A DNA stretch of 64,000 nt from Nonlabens dokdonensis DSW-6. Lineage in GTDB: Bacteria; Bacteroidota; Bacteroidia; Flavobacteriales; Flavobacteriaceae. The stretch spans positions 868,001 through 932,000 of the forward strand of contig NC_020156.1 of assembly GCF_000332115.1 (NCBI RefSeq). Direction: 5' to 3'. Numbering within the stretch: position 1 is the first letter of the stretch; every line of letters starts with the position of its first letter. Shown here one piece after another: positions 42,772 through 53,844 of this stretch. Position numbers and translations under genes: made by a program. Under the pieces are notes generated by a model that was not told where the DNA came from, searched no databases, and saw only the letters and a list, made by a program, of their open reading frames with translations.

Positions 42772-44076
42772 ATGGAAAGTGTACAAGCCATAAAACAACG
42801 TTTTGAACTTATAGGTAATGACCCTGGATTTAATAGAGCCATAGAAAAAGCTTTACAAGTTGCTCCCACAGATATTTCTGTTTTAGTGACTGGGGAAAGC
42901 GGTGTTGGAAAGGAAAGTATTCCTAAAATAATTCACTCGCAATCCTTTAGAAAACATGCTAAATACATTGCGGTAAACTGTGGTGCTATTCCAGAAGGGA
43001 CAATAGATTCAGAATTATTTGGTCACGAGAAGGGTGCTTTTACAGGAGCTACTTCTACTCGATCAGGTTATTTTGAAGTAGCCGATGGCGGGACCATATT
43101 CCTTGATGAAGTAGGTGAATTGCCCTTACCAACTCAAGTGAGGCTTTTACGTGTTCTTGAAAATGGAGAATTTCTCAAAGTAGGATCTTCTAATACTCAA
43201 AAAACTGATGTGCGCATCGTGGCAGCAACAAATGTCAAGTTGTTTGACGCTATTGAAAAAGGAAAGTTTAGAGAAGATTTATATTACCGATTAAGTACTG
43301 TAGAAATAGATTTGCCTCCTCTAAGAGATCGCAAAGGAGACATTCATTTGCTATTCAGAAAGTTTGCAAGTGACTTTGCAATGAAATACAAAATGCCTAC
43401 CATAAGACTAGATGAGAACGCAGTTTCTATGCTTTCTAATTACAGGTGGAGCGGTAACATCAGGCAACTAAGAAATATAGCTGAGCAAATAAGCGTTTTA
43501 GAAAAAGATAGAGAAATCAATGCTACTAAATTGCGCAACTACCTACCTGACGCTGGAAAAAATCTACCAGCAGTTATAGGGGGCAAAAAGAATAGCGATA
43601 GTGAATTTGCAAACGAGCGTGAGATCCTATATAAGGTATTGTTTGATATGAAAAACGATCTCAACGACTTAAAAAAACTCACTAATGAACTTATGGAGAA
43701 CGGTAACGCAAGTCATGTTAGGGAAGAAAACCCCAACCTGATCAAGCGTATTTATGGCAACCATAATGACAGCGAGCAAGATTATGAAGAGGTTATAGAT
43801 AACGCTTATGATTTCAATCAAGAAGAGCAAAAATCCACTACTATTTCATCAAATAATGAATCAAGTCCTTATGTTGAGCCTGTTCAAACCACTGGCGATC
43901 GATATGATTTTGCGCAGGAAATTGTAGAAGAAGAATCACTTTCTTTAGCTGATAAGGAAATAGAATTAATAAAAAAGTCGTTAGAAAGACATAAAGGAAA
44001 AAGAAAAGCCGCAGCAGATGATTTAGGTATCTCAGAGCGAACTCTTTACCGTAAAATAAAACAATATGATCTTTAA
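42772..44076 (+). CDS. Sigma-54-dependent transcription activator without receiver domain
   Basis: 434 aa from ATG 42772, directly after the miaB stop (an in-frame ATG at 42757 lies inside miaB). The AAA+ domain has Walker A GESGVGKE, the sigma-54-contact motif GAFTGA, Walker B GGTIFLDEVGELP and arginine fingers in LRDRKGDIH. The C-terminus is a Fis-type helix-turn-helix (GKRKAAADDLGISERTLYRK). There is no N-terminal receiver or sensor, so activity is probably set by partners or amount. Between the two domains is a long acidic linker. Confidence 0.92.
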   Translation: MESVQAIKQRFELIGNDPGFNRAIEKALQVAPTDISVLVTGESGVGKESIPKIIHSQSFRKHAKYIAVNCGAIPEGTIDSELFGHEKGAFTGATSTRSGYFEVADGGTIFLDEVGELPLPTQVRLLRVLENGEFLKVGSSNTQKTDVRIVAATNVKLFDAIEKGKFREDLYYRLSTVEIDLPPLRDRKGDIHLLFRKFASDFAMKYKMPTIRLDENAVSMLSNYRWSGNIRQLRNIAEQISVLEKDREINATKLRNYLPDAGKNLPAVIGGKKNSDSEFANEREILYKVLFDMKNDLNDLKKLTNELMENGNASHVREENPNLIKRIYGNHNDSEQDYEEVIDNAYDFNQEEQKSTTISSNNESSPYVEPVQTTGDRYDFAQEIVEEESLSLADKEIELIKKSLERHKGKRKAAADDLGISERTLYRKIKQYDL

Positions 44077-44578
44077 GGAAATTCGGTTTTTTATATTAGT
44101 AATTATCGCACTAAGTTTAAATTCTTGTGGGTTTTACAGTCTTAGCGGCGTTACTATTCCTGATAATATCAAGACATTTCAAGTAGATTATTTTGGTTAT
44201 CAAGCGGTATTAGTTGAGCCAGGATTAGAAAGAGACTTCACTCTTGCTCTTCAAGATTTAATTAACGACCAGTCCAGATTAAGTCTTACACCTAGAAATG
44301 GTGATTACATTTATCAAGGTGAGATTACCAGATTCTACATCGCACCTATGACAGCTACTGCAGACAGTAGAGCTGCACAAAACCGAGTTACTCTAGAAGT
44401 AAATTTAAGGTTTACCAACACAAAAAACGACGAAGAAAGCTTTGAAAAAAAATACAGTTTCTTCTTTGACTATGATGCTAATGCCCAGTTGCAAGGCAGT
44501 ACTCTAGAAGCAGCAAAAGAAGTGCTATTTGAGCAAATTACCCAAGATATTTTTAACGACACATTAGCCAAATGGTAA
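44066..44578 (+). CDS. lptE: LptE-like LPS-assembly lipoprotein
   Basis: 170 aa, lipoprotein signal FILVIIALSLNSCGFYSLSG (cysteine near residue 21). The start of the mature protein, CGFYSLSG, is typical of LptE, as is the two-layer beta/alpha pattern with TLEVNLRFTN and FEKKYSFFFDY. LptE plugs the LptD barrel and helps deliver LPS to the outer leaflet. It overlaps the activator gene by 11 bp and the TPR gene by 7 bp. Confidence 0.88.
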   Translation: MIFKEIRFFILVIIALSLNSCGFYSLSGVTIPDNIKTFQVDYFGYQAVLVEPGLERDFTLALQDLINDQSRLSLTPRNGDYIYQGEITRFYIAPMTATADSRAAQNRVTLEVNLRFTNTKNDEESFEKKYSFFFDYDANAQLQGSTLEAAKEVLFEQITQDIFNDTLAKW

Positions 44579-45459
44579 ACACTGCCCGTATTAACGAAGT
44601 GATTGCACATCCAGAGTCCATACATGTGGACCATATTAGTATTCTAGAAAAAACACTAGAAGAATACCCTTATTTCCAGTCGGCTAGAAGTTTGTATTTG
44701 AAAGGATTGAAAAACCAAAACAGTCCTCTGTATAATCGCGAGCTTCAAAAAACAGCTGCACATACTACCGATAGATCTGTGCTATTTGATTTTATTACCT
44801 CAGCATCCTTTTCACAAAATGAAATAAGCGATCACATTAAAAATCTACAACTGCAAGATTTAGAAAATAGCAATGATGACTCTTCTCCAGTAGAAAAAGT
44901 GATTACGGTTATTCGAGAAGAAGATTTTAATGCCAACAAAGATTTTACAAAGATTACCGACAAAGATTTATTTGAAAAGAAAGAAGAAACATCGATTATT
45001 GATGAACCACTTGATTTTGATAAAAACGAGACGCACAGTTTCTCTACGTGGTTACAACTTACCACATTGAAACCCATTGACAGAGAAAATGAGACAGCTC
45101 TAGAGAAACAGTCTGAAGCAGGTAAATACAAAGTAGAAAATGAAGCTCCTCAAATAAAACCAGTGATTCAAGAAGTTGATGATCGTGCTAGAAAAATGGC
45201 AAAAATTGATCAATTTCTCGCTGAAAAACCGAAAATAAAACCTCGCAAGGGCGCAAATAGCGCCATACAAATCTCTATTTCTAATGAAGATCCGAGTCAA
45301 TTCATGACAGAAACTTTAGCAAAGGTTTATCTAGCGCAGAAAAACTATTCTAAAGCTTTAAAGGCTTATGAGATTTTACTATTGCAGCATCCAGAAAAAA
45401 GTGGTTTATTTGCAGACCGAATTCAGGAAATCAAGAATTTACAAAGTAATAACATATAA
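44572..45459 (+). CDS. TPR-containing protein of unknown function
   Basis: 295 aa, no signal peptide. An N-terminal helical part (HVDHISILEKTLEEYPYFQ) is followed by a long acidic, low-complexity middle and a C-terminal TPR unit, LAKVYLAQKNYSKALKAYEILLLQHPEKS. It is probably a cytoplasmic scaffold. It overlaps lptE by 7 bp and secG by one base, so the three are co-translated; a link to envelope biogenesis is suggested only by position. Confidence 0.75.
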   Translation: MVNTARINEVIAHPESIHVDHISILEKTLEEYPYFQSARSLYLKGLKNQNSPLYNRELQKTAAHTTDRSVLFDFITSASFSQNEISDHIKNLQLQDLENSNDDSSPVEKVITVIREEDFNANKDFTKITDKDLFEKKEETSIIDEPLDFDKNETHSFSTWLQLTTLKPIDRENETALEKQSEAGKYKVENEAPQIKPVIQEVDDRARKMAKIDQFLAEKPKIKPRKGANSAIQISISNEDPSQFMTETLAKVYLAQKNYSKALKAYEILLLQHPEKSGLFADRIQEIKNLQSNNI

Positions 45460-45806
45460 TGACAACATTTTATATCTTTTTAGGACTCATCGTTTTAGTA
45501 TCCTTTCTACTCGTAGTAGTGATTATGGTACAAAATCCTAAAGGTGGTGGATTATCATCTAGCTTCGGTGGTGGAGGAACTCAACAATTAGGTGGAGTAA
45601 AGAAAACAGGTGACTTTTTAGACAAAAGTACTTGGGTACTTTCTACAGCGCTTTTAGTACTTATTCTTTTAGCGAGTACAACTCTTATCCAAGATAAGGC
45701 TACAAATACTATTGATGTAACCGATCCAAATGCTGTTGAAGTTCCAGCAGAGGTTCCTGCTCCAGCAACGACTACAACAGAAGAAACTACTTCAGACTCA
45801 GAATAG
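45459..45806 (+). CDS. secG: Preprotein translocase subunit SecG
   Basis: 115 aa. There are two membrane helices (FYIFLGLIVLVSFLLVVVIM and WVLSTALLVLILLAS) joined by the SecG loop with VQNPKGGGLSSSFGGGG, and a Pro/Thr/Glu-rich tail. SecG assists SecYEG-mediated export. A terminator follows. Confidence 0.93.
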   Translation: MTTFYIFLGLIVLVSFLLVVVIMVQNPKGGGLSSSFGGGGTQQLGGVKKTGDFLDKSTWVLSTALLVLILLASTTLIQDKATNTIDVTDPNAVEVPAEVPAPATTTTEETTSDSE

Positions 45807-45829
45807 TTCTTACAACATATAACTGACAA

Positions 45830-45861
45830 AATATCCAGCTCTTAAGGCTGGATATTTTTAT
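45830..45861 (+). terminator. Terminator after secG
   Basis: 10-bp stem AATATCCAGC/GCTGGATATT with a 7-nt loop and a following T-rich run. Confidence 0.88.
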
Positions 45862-45944
45862 TTACAGCAGTTTTGTCAGTGAAAAAGAATTGGCATATTT
45901 ATGGAAATAGAGCCAGTATATTAATCAAAAACACATTTTTTAAA

Positions 45945-46220
45945 ATGGCATTAAATATTCAACCTTTATCAGACAGAGTAGTAATAGAACCTGCACCTGC
46001 TGAAACGAGAACCGCTTCAGGTCTTTATGTACCAGACACTGCAAAGGAAAAACCTCAACAAGGAAAAGTAGTAGCAGTAGGAAAAGGGAAAAAAGATCAT
46101 GATATGACCGTAAAAGTGGGTGATACTGTGCTTTATGGAAAGTATAGTGGTACAGAATTAAAATTAGACGGTAGCGATTACCTCATCATGCGAGAAGACG
46201 ATATTCTAGCGATAGTATAA
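45945..46220 (+). CDS. groS: Co-chaperonin GroES
   Basis: 91 aa from ATG 45945 ([18 protein letters not shown]); an in-frame upstream GTG (45873) would add 24 residues not found in GroES. The mobile-loop region is [18 protein letters not shown], and [20 protein letters not shown] and [13 protein letters not shown] are conserved. It caps the GroEL ring. groEL follows after 76 bp containing a palindrome copy. Confidence 0.95.
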   Translation: MALNIQPLSDRVVIEPAPAETRTASGLYVPDTAKEKPQQGKVVAVGKGKKDHDMTVKVGDTVLYGKYSGTELKLDGSDYLIMREDDILAIV

Positions 46221-46260
46221 TCGATAATTAGGAAATAAATTCTAGAAATTAGTTTCATAA

Positions 46261-47937
<1,677 letters not shown>

Positions 47938-47961
47938 TATCATTTTCCAGTAATTAACATT

Positions 47962-47990
47962 AAGCCATCTCATAAGAGGTGGCTTTTTTT
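47962..47990 (+). terminator. Terminator after groEL
   Basis: 9-bp stem AAGCCATCT/AGGTGGCTT (one G-U pair) followed by seven T. Confidence 0.88.
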
Positions 47991-47997
47991 ATTTCTC

Positions 47998-48011
47998 GCT
48001 TTCGCGAAAGC
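47998..48011. repeat. Dispersed palindrome, copy 10 (14-bp core only)
   Basis: GCTTTCGCGAAAGC with the outer right G replaced by T, the only imperfect copy in the window. It lies directly after the groEL terminator. Confidence 0.8.
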
Positions 48012-48136
48012 TTCATCAGTAAAACTCTCTGCTAATTGTATAGTTATTCGTAAGAAATAGCTTCTAGTTAACGCCTTGTTAAGAAATAATGAATTTTATG
48101 ATAATATATTTAGGCATCAAATAAAACTCTAACTAC

Positions 48137-50623
48137 ATGCGTACAATCAAAATGTTAATGATGTTGCTTCTTGCAGCCTCAGTCACAACAAGTTGTTCTA
48201 TTTTCCAAGGAAAAAAGAAAGCTCCGGCAAAAAAAACTGCTTCGGCCAAAAAACCTAAAAAAGGCGATATTCAGCCATATTCTAAGGTGATTACAAAAGA
48301 AGCTAAAAGTGATGAAGGTTTATTTACCGTTCATCAGGTAGATGACAAGTATTTCTATGAAATTCCTGACTCTCTTTTTGAAAGAGAAATGCTCATGGTA
48401 ACTCGTATTGCAAAAACTGCTTCTGGATTAGGTTTCGGAGGTGGTAAACAAAATACACAAACACTAAGATGGCAAAAGAAAAACAAAGATGTTCTTCTTA
48501 GAGTGGTGTCTCATCAAGTAGTTGCAGCAGACTCACTTCCTGTAAGCATCGCAGTGGAAAACTCTAATTTTGAACCTATTCTATATTCATTTCCTATAAA
48601 AGCAATAAAAAAGGATAGTGTTACTAATAATACTGTAATAGATGTTACCGACTTTTTTACAAAAGATGTAAAAGCTATCGGCTTCCCTCAGAGAGCGAGA
48701 AGAAATTACAAAGTTAGTAGGCTAGACGATTCACGATCCTACATAGATACCTTAAGATCATATCCTCAAAATATTGAATCTAGACATGTGAAAACTTATC
48801 TTTCTAGTGATCCTCCTTCTAATAGTAGTGTTCAATCTATTTCCTTAGAAATGAGTAACTCTATGATTCTTTTACCAAAGGAGCCTATGAAGAGACGCTA
48901 TTTTGATCAACGCGTGGGATGGTTTGCTAGAGGGCAACAAGACTATGGACTAGAAGATCAAAAAACTAAAACAGTTACTTATCTAGACCGATGGAGACTA
49001 GAAGTTAAAGATGAAGACATTGCTAAATTTAAGGCCGGCGAGTTAGTAGTGCCTAAAAAGCAAATCGTTTATTACATCGATCCAGCGACACCGGTAAAGT
49101 GGAGGAAATACATCAAACAAGGAATTGAAGACTGGCAAGTTGCTTTTGAGGCTGCAGGTTTTAAGGAGGCTATTATCGCAAAAGATGCTCCTACTAAAGA
49201 AGAAAATCCTGAATGGAGTCCAGAAGATGTTCGTTATTCTACTGTAAGATACTTGGCCTCTCCTATTCCTAATGCAAATGGACCTCACGTAAGTGATCCT
49301 CGTTCTGGTGAGATTCTAGAAAGTGATATCAACTGGTATCACAATGTAATGACTTTATTACATAACTGGTTCTTTATTCAAACTGCAGCAATCAATCCAG
49401 ATGCTCGAATGAATAACTTTGATGATGCAGTTATGGGTCGTTTGATACGTTTTGTAAGTGCTCACGAAGTAGGTCACACTTTAGGATTGCCTCACAACAT
49501 GGGTAGTTCTATCGCATATCCTGTGGAGAAACTAAGAGATCCTGCTTTTACTAAGGAGTTTGGTACAGCACCTTCAATAATGGACTATGCTCGTTTTAAT
49601 TATGTGGCTCAACCAGAAGATGGTGACGTGGCATTAATGCCAAATATAGGTCCTTATGACAAGTATGCTATCATGTGGGGTTACAAGCCTATATTAGACA
49701 AAACTGCAAAAGAAGAAAAAAGTGTTCTTGACTCTTGGATTCTAGAGAAAGCTGGAGATCCAGTTTACAGATTTGGACGTCAACAGCGTGGAGTAATCGA
49801 TCACACTTCTCAAACTGAAGATTTAGGTGACGACTCCATGCGAGCAAGTGCTTATGGTATTAAAAACTTAAAGCGTATTGTTCCTAATTTAGGAAAATGG
49901 ACTGGTGAAGAAGGAGAGAACTATGATGAGTTAGAAAACATGTACGGACAGCTGGTAGGACAGTTTAATCGTTATATGGGTCATGTAACCGGAAACATAG
50001 GTGGAGTTAAGGAAACTTACAAAGCCTATGGTCAAGAAGGAGCTGTTTATGAACATGCTTCTAGAGACAAGCAAACTCGTGCGATGGCATTCTTAAACGA
50101 GCAACTTTTTGACACACCAGAATGGCTTATTGATCAAGATATCTTCAATAAAATAGAATCTGATGGTGGAATAGATAGAATACGTAGTATTCAAGTTAGA
50201 ACATTGAACAATGTACTAGATTTCGGTCGTATGGCTCGATTAATGGAGAATGAAGAAGTAAACGGAGACGATGCTTACGGTTTATTAGAAATGATGACTG
50301 ACTTAAGACAAGGTCTTTTCAAAGAGCTTCCTAGAGGTAGAACTATTGATCGTTACCGTCGTAATCTACAGCGTGCTTATGTGGAGAGACTAGAGTTTAT
50401 TATGAACAACGAACAACCTAGAATACCTGCGGCTTTTAGAAGATTTGTTTCTCAAAGTTCTGTTGATGTAGTTCAAAGTGATATTAGACCTATTGTACGT
50501 GCAGAATTAACTACACTAAGAAGAGATGCAGCTAGAGCAGCAAATCGAACTAGTGATAGACTTTCAAAAATTCATTTGCTAGACTTAGTAGAACGTATCG
50601 ATATGATTTTAGATCCTAAGTAG
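48137..50623 (+). CDS. Large zinc metalloprotease lipoprotein (DUF5117-type)
   Basis: 828 aa. Lipoprotein signal LMMLLLAASVTTSCSIFQ (cysteine near residue 20) is followed by a Lys/Ala/Pro-rich linker. The first ~300 residues are beta-rich with the conserved DxRVGWF-like segment (here DQRVGWFARGQQD). The metzincin-like zinc site is HEVGHTLGLPHNMGSS, with a following SIMDYARFNY methionine-turn-like segment. It is a periplasmic or outer-membrane-bound protease of the DUF5117/DUF4953 group, common in Bacteroidetes, probably for peptide degradation. It is transcribed alone, with a terminator after it. Confidence 0.9.
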   Translation: MRTIKMLMMLLLAASVTTSCSIFQGKKKAPAKKTASAKKPKKGDIQPYSKVITKEAKSDEGLFTVHQVDDKYFYEIPDSLFEREMLMVTRIAKTASGLGFGGGKQNTQTLRWQKKNKDVLLRVVSHQVVAADSLPVSIAVENSNFEPILYSFPIKAIKKDSVTNNTVIDVTDFFTKDVKAIGFPQRARRNYKVSRLDDSRSYIDTLRSYPQNIESRHVKTYLSSDPPSNSSVQSISLEMSNSMILLPKEPMKRRYFDQRVGWFARGQQDYGLEDQKTKTVTYLDRWRLEVKDEDIAKFKAGELVVPKKQIVYYIDPATPVKWRKYIKQGIEDWQVAFEAAGFKEAIIAKDAPTKEENPEWSPEDVRYSTVRYLASPIPNANGPHVSDPRSGEILESDINWYHNVMTLLHNWFFIQTAAINPDARMNNFDDAVMGRLIRFVSAHEVGHTLGLPHNMGSSIAYPVEKLRDPAFTKEFGTAPSIMDYARFNYVAQPEDGDVALMPNIGPYDKYAIMWGYKPILDKTAKEEKSVLDSWILEKAGDPVYRFGRQQRGVIDHTSQTEDLGDDSMRASAYGIKNLKRIVPNLGKWTGEEGENYDELENMYGQLVGQFNRYMGHVTGNIGGVKETYKAYGQEGAVYEHASRDKQTRAMAFLNEQLFDTPEWLIDQDIFNKIESDGGIDRIRSIQVRTLNNVLDFGRMARLMENEEVNGDDAYGLLEMMTDLRQGLFKELPRGRTIDRYRRNLQRAYVERLEFIMNNEQPRIPAAFRRFVSQSSVDVVQSDIRPIVRAELTTLRRDAARAANRTSDRLSKIHLLDLVERIDMILDPK

Positions 50624-50644
50624 TAAGATCTTAATTAAAATTCA

Positions 50645-50675
50645 AAAGCCGGTTCTTTTCAGAATCGGCTTTTTT
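50645..50675 (+). terminator. Terminator after the metalloprotease gene
   Basis: Stem AAAGCCGGTTCT/AGAATCGGCTTT with a short loop and a T run on the plus strand. The A run on its left could also serve the minus strand. Confidence 0.85.
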
Positions 50676-50699
50676 ATGTTCAATAGCTTAATAAAAAAA

Positions 50700-51137
50700 T
50701 TACTGATTGATCTTAGTTTTAGAAATAAAGTAAAATCCTGGAACTAGAATGAAGAGTAAAATAGGATGTATTAAAAATCTTCTTGTATAAAAGAGTCCCA
50801 TTTTAATCCATTCATAATCTAAATTACTAAGTATTAAAAACGCAACACTTAGAATAATAAAAGCAAATAGATAAACCCATAAGGCAGCTTTTATAAACTC
50901 TCTCTTTTTATAAAGAAACCAAATTATTACCAGTGATAAAGCTAGATTAAGGCTATATCTAAATATGGTCGACACGATATAACTTAAAGACTTAAAATCT
51001 GGCAGTTCATAAATTTGAAAATTAGATTTGAAATATGCTATAAACGGATCGTTGAACAGAACATTTTCAAATATCCTAACACAAACTAATCCTACAACAG
51101 CTAAGGCGATAAAAAATATAGAGCTAGCTTTTTTCAT
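50700..51137 (-). CDS. Exosortase F-associated membrane protein
   Basis: 145 aa with four predicted membrane helices and the charged pair RRFLIHPILLF near the end. Its start overlaps the end of the exosortase gene by 14 bp. A small four-helix partner directly after xrtF is the usual arrangement in flavobacteria. Its molecular role is not known. Confidence 0.8.
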   Translation of the reverse strand: MKKASSIFFIALAVVGLVCVRIFENVLFNDPFIAYFKSNFQIYELPDFKSLSYIVSTIFRYSLNLALSLVIIWFLYKKREFIKAALWVYLFAFIILSVAFLILSNLDYEWIKMGLFYTRRFLIHPILLFILVPGFYFISKTKINQ

Positions 51138-51702
51138 TACGAGCCGTTTTTGAATCCTTGATCCAGTAAATCCATAGCAACACTACTGCTCCATAAATTA
51201 CTGAAGGAAAAATAATATCATGTGCAACATCTGAATAGTCACTGTAACTATAGAAAACGATTCCTAGAATAACTAATCGTATGAGATTCACGATATAAAT
51301 AAACAGAATCCCAAATAAAATAAACAATAGTGTTTTCTTGAAACCTCTTGCAAAAGCGACTACAAACGCCGTAAAAAGTATCATGACACTGATAGCATTA
51401 CAACCTTCTATTATCCTATAAAGTACAGATTCATCAATAAAAACTAATACCGAAGGATGACCTACAGAATTTAAAGTTTGTGCGTTATATCCCAACAAGA
51501 TTAATAGCTCTTGAGTTTGATAAGCTATTTGAGCTGTAACAGGATCTGGATATAATTGTGAGCTCCATTCTAAGTCTAGAAAAAAGTAGTATAAAATAGA
51601 GAAGCCTATGTATAATACTGCAAACGTAGCTACAAACTTAAATATGGGATAATAAGGCTTAAGCGATTTCAATTCGTTTAATTTTAAAACAAAGTTAGCC
51701 AA
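51124..51702 (-). CDS. xrtF: Exosortase XrtF
   Basis: 192 aa with about five membrane helices. The exosortase catalytic residues are visible: cysteine in RIIEGCNAISVM, arginine in VNLIRLVILG and histidine in DVAHDIIFP. Exosortases are membrane transpeptidases that process proteins with a C-terminal PEP-CTERM-like signal and are linked to exopolysaccharide or surface display. No obvious substrate lies in the window; the large surface proteins here carry type IX signals instead. Confidence 0.88.
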   Translation of the reverse strand: MANFVLKLNELKSLKPYYPIFKFVATFAVLYIGFSILYYFFLDLEWSSQLYPDPVTAQIAYQTQELLILLGYNAQTLNSVGHPSVLVFIDESVLYRIIEGCNAISVMILFTAFVVAFARGFKKTLLFILFGILFIYIVNLIRLVILGIVFYSYSDYSDVAHDIIFPSVIYGAVVLLWIYWIKDSKTARNEKS

Positions 51703-51747
51703 TAAAACAAAACCATAACCTAGCTTTGTAGTCTTAAAATTAATGCC

Positions 51748-52203
51748 ATGAAAATAGCTGATTTAAAACCAAAAGTTTTAGAAATTTTACAACAGCCTGA
51801 ACTACCTATTAATCATAAAATGCAAGCTGTTTGTGATTTGCTGCAATCTAATGTAGACACTTATGACTGGGTAGGTTTTTATATGGCACATGAGACAGAG
51901 CCTACTCTACACTTATGGAATCAAGCGGGAGAACCTACAGATCATACTGTAATTCCTTTTGGTAAAGGAATTTGTGGTCAGGTAGCGGTCTCAAACAAAA
52001 ACTTTGTGGTAGATGATGTGCACGCTCAAGATAATTATATCGCCTGTAGCATTCATGTGAAAAGTGAGGTAGTCATACCTATGTTCAAAGATGGAAAAAA
52101 CATAGGTCAGATTGATATCGATAGCAACACGCCTAATGCATTTAATGAAGAGGACGAGCGTTTTCTAGAATGGGTCAATGAATTAGTTGCTGCCCAACTA
52201 TAG
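51748..52203 (+). CDS. GAF-domain protein, free-methionine-R-sulfoxide reductase-like
   Basis: 151 aa, essentially one GAF domain: DWVGFYMAHETEP, GKGICGQVAVSNKNFVVDDV, NYIACSIHVKSEVVIPM, GQIDIDSNTPNAFNEED. Two of the cysteines used by fRMsr enzymes are present (GICG and ACS). The length and pattern fit an fRMsr that reduces free Met-R-sulfoxide, although a plain ligand-binding GAF cannot be excluded. It stands alone between divergent neighbours. Confidence 0.82.
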   Translation: MKIADLKPKVLEILQQPELPINHKMQAVCDLLQSNVDTYDWVGFYMAHETEPTLHLWNQAGEPTDHTVIPFGKGICGQVAVSNKNFVVDDVHAQDNYIACSIHVKSEVVIPMFKDGKNIGQIDIDSNTPNAFNEEDERFLEWVNELVAAQL

Positions 52204-52279
52204 TATAAGCCTTTAAGACTCCTTTCGTAAAATTACTATTTTATTCTATTATAGTGTTATATTTAATTAAATTGCTGCC

Positions 52280-52471
52280 ATGAATTACCTATTATACTTT
52301 GATGCTGGTTTAGGAGCCATGATTGCTCAAGCTGCCATCGCTGCATTAGCTGGCTTTGTTTTATTCTACAAAACAGTTATTGCTGTTATTAAAGGATGGT
52401 TAGGTATGAGAAAAGAAAAGAAAAACGGCAGCTTTGACAGCAGCTATGAAAAAGATCCTGAAAATAATTAA
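52280..52471 (+). CDS. 63-aa single-pass membrane protein
   Basis: An N-terminal hydrophobic half (AMIAQAAIAALAGFVLFY) is followed by a basic helix (MRKEKKNG) and an acidic end. Its stop overlaps the next gene's ATG by one base (TAATG), so it is co-translated with the methyltransferase and the phosphatase-superfamily protein. No family recognised; probably a small membrane subunit. Confidence 0.7.
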   Translation: MNYLLYFDAGLGAMIAQAAIAALAGFVLFYKTVIAVIKGWLGMRKEKKNGSFDSSYEKDPENN

Positions 52472-53844
52472 TGCTCAGACATCCTTCATCATATCGAGAT
52501 CCTTCTGGCTTTATGTACAAAGAAAACGGTCTTTATTACAGATGGATCAATCCAGTTTTCTTCATAGAGTACAATCAGGCAAAATCAGAAGGGATCTATC
52601 AAAAACTATTTGATAAAGGCTGGCTTATCCCGCATAAAGAAATTAGCTCTAGCGATGATAAAATAATCATCCAACCTGAGCAATTGGGTTTTATTACTTA
52701 TCCCTATGAGTGGAGTTTTACACAGTACAAACATGCTGCACAACTCACCTTAAGGATTCAAATATTTCTCTTAGAAAATGACTTTTCTCTTAAAGATGCT
52801 AGCGCATTTAATATTGCTTTTCACAAAGGAAAAGCAATATTTATCGACACTTTAAGTATTGAAAAGTATAAAGAAAATACTCCTTGGAGAGCTTTGAAAC
52901 AATTCAACGAGCATTTTTTCGGGCCATTATTACTTGCGCAAAAACATGGTGGTCGCTATTTGAAGACATTACAGCATTCTATCAATGGATTAGATCTCAA
53001 TGACGTGAAAAGACAATTAAGTTTTATGTCTCGATTTAACCCTACAATTTATAGCCACATTCATTTGCTTTCTAAATTTCAGAATAACAATGAAAAAGAG
53101 AACAACACAAATAAAGAGGTTCACCTTTCTAAGCCTTCACAGATTAAAATGCTCAAAGCACTAGAACAGCATATCGATGCCATGACTTCTGCAGAGAATA
53201 CCGAGTGGTCCAGTTATTATAATGAAATAAACTATCAAGAGACTTCCTTTCAAATTAAAAAAGAACTTATAAAAGAATGGTGTCGCGACGTTAATGCAGC
53301 AAAAGTTATCGATCTAGGCGGTAACGATGGCACTTTTGCAAAAGAATTGTTACCACAAACCGATCAAATAATTGTAAGCGATATCGACCAGCCAGCGATA
53401 GATCAATGTTACTTAAACTTGTTACAATCTAAGGAACAGAAAATTATACCTATAGTTTGCGATTTAATGCAACCATCACCATCTATAGGTTTCCACAATT
53501 CAGAGAGAGATTCATTTACCTCTAGAGTAATTGATTTTGAGCCAGATGTAAGCATGGCGCTTGCGTTAATTCATCATATAACTCTTACTGGAAATGTACC
53601 TTTCGAAATGAGTGCTGCATATTTTGCACAATTATCAAAGTATTTGATCATAGAGTTTCCAGACCGTACCGATAGCTGGGTGACCTATATCTTGGATAGC
53701 AAACGAGAAGCTCGACATTTATTTGATGGTTATAATAGTTCCGCTTTCGCGAAAGCGTACCAAAAAGAATTTAAATTGATCAAGTCAGAGAAAATTCAAG
53801 GCACAGAGCGCACGTTATTTCTTTTTGAAAGACATGAAAGATAA
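52471..53844 (+). CDS. SAM-dependent methyltransferase-like protein
   Basis: 457 aa. The C-terminal half has a class I SAM site: KVIDLGGNDGTFAKELL, then SDIDQPAIDQCY, then ALALIHHITLTGNVP. The N-terminal ~220 residues (YRDPSGFMYKENGLYYRWI...PYEWSFTQYKHAA) are a separate domain seen in NoeA/nodulation-type methyltransferases. Neighbours suggest modification of a surface glycan. Palindrome copy 53742-53757 is read as SAFAKAY. It overlaps the next gene by 11 bp. Confidence 0.82.
   Translation: MLRHPSSYRDPSGFMYKENGLYYRWINPVFFIEYNQAKSEGIYQKLFDKGWLIPHKEISSSDDKIIIQPEQLGFITYPYEWSFTQYKHAAQLTLRIQIFLLENDFSLKDASAFNIAFHKGKAIFIDTLSIEKYKENTPWRALKQFNEHFFGPLLLAQKHGGRYLKTLQHSINGLDLNDVKRQLSFMSRFNPTIYSHIHLLSKFQNNNEKENNTNKEVHLSKPSQIKMLKALEQHIDAMTSAENTEWSSYYNEINYQETSFQIKKELIKEWCRDVNAAKVIDLGGNDGTFAKELLPQTDQIIVSDIDQPAIDQCYLNLLQSKEQKIIPIVCDLMQPSPSIGFHNSERDSFTSRVIDFEPDVSMALALIHHITLTGNVPFEMSAAYFAQLSKYLIIEFPDRTDSWVTYILDSKREARHLFDGYNSSAFAKAYQKEFKLIKSEKIQGTERTLFLFERHER
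53742..53757. repeat. Dispersed palindrome, copy 11 (in methyltransferase gene)
   Basis: CGCTTTCGCGAAAGCG, read as AFAKA. Confidence 0.9.

Noticed and set aside
45873..45944. N-terminal extension of GroES
   Set aside because: The first 24 codons from the GTG do not resemble GroES; ATG 45945 gives the normal protein.
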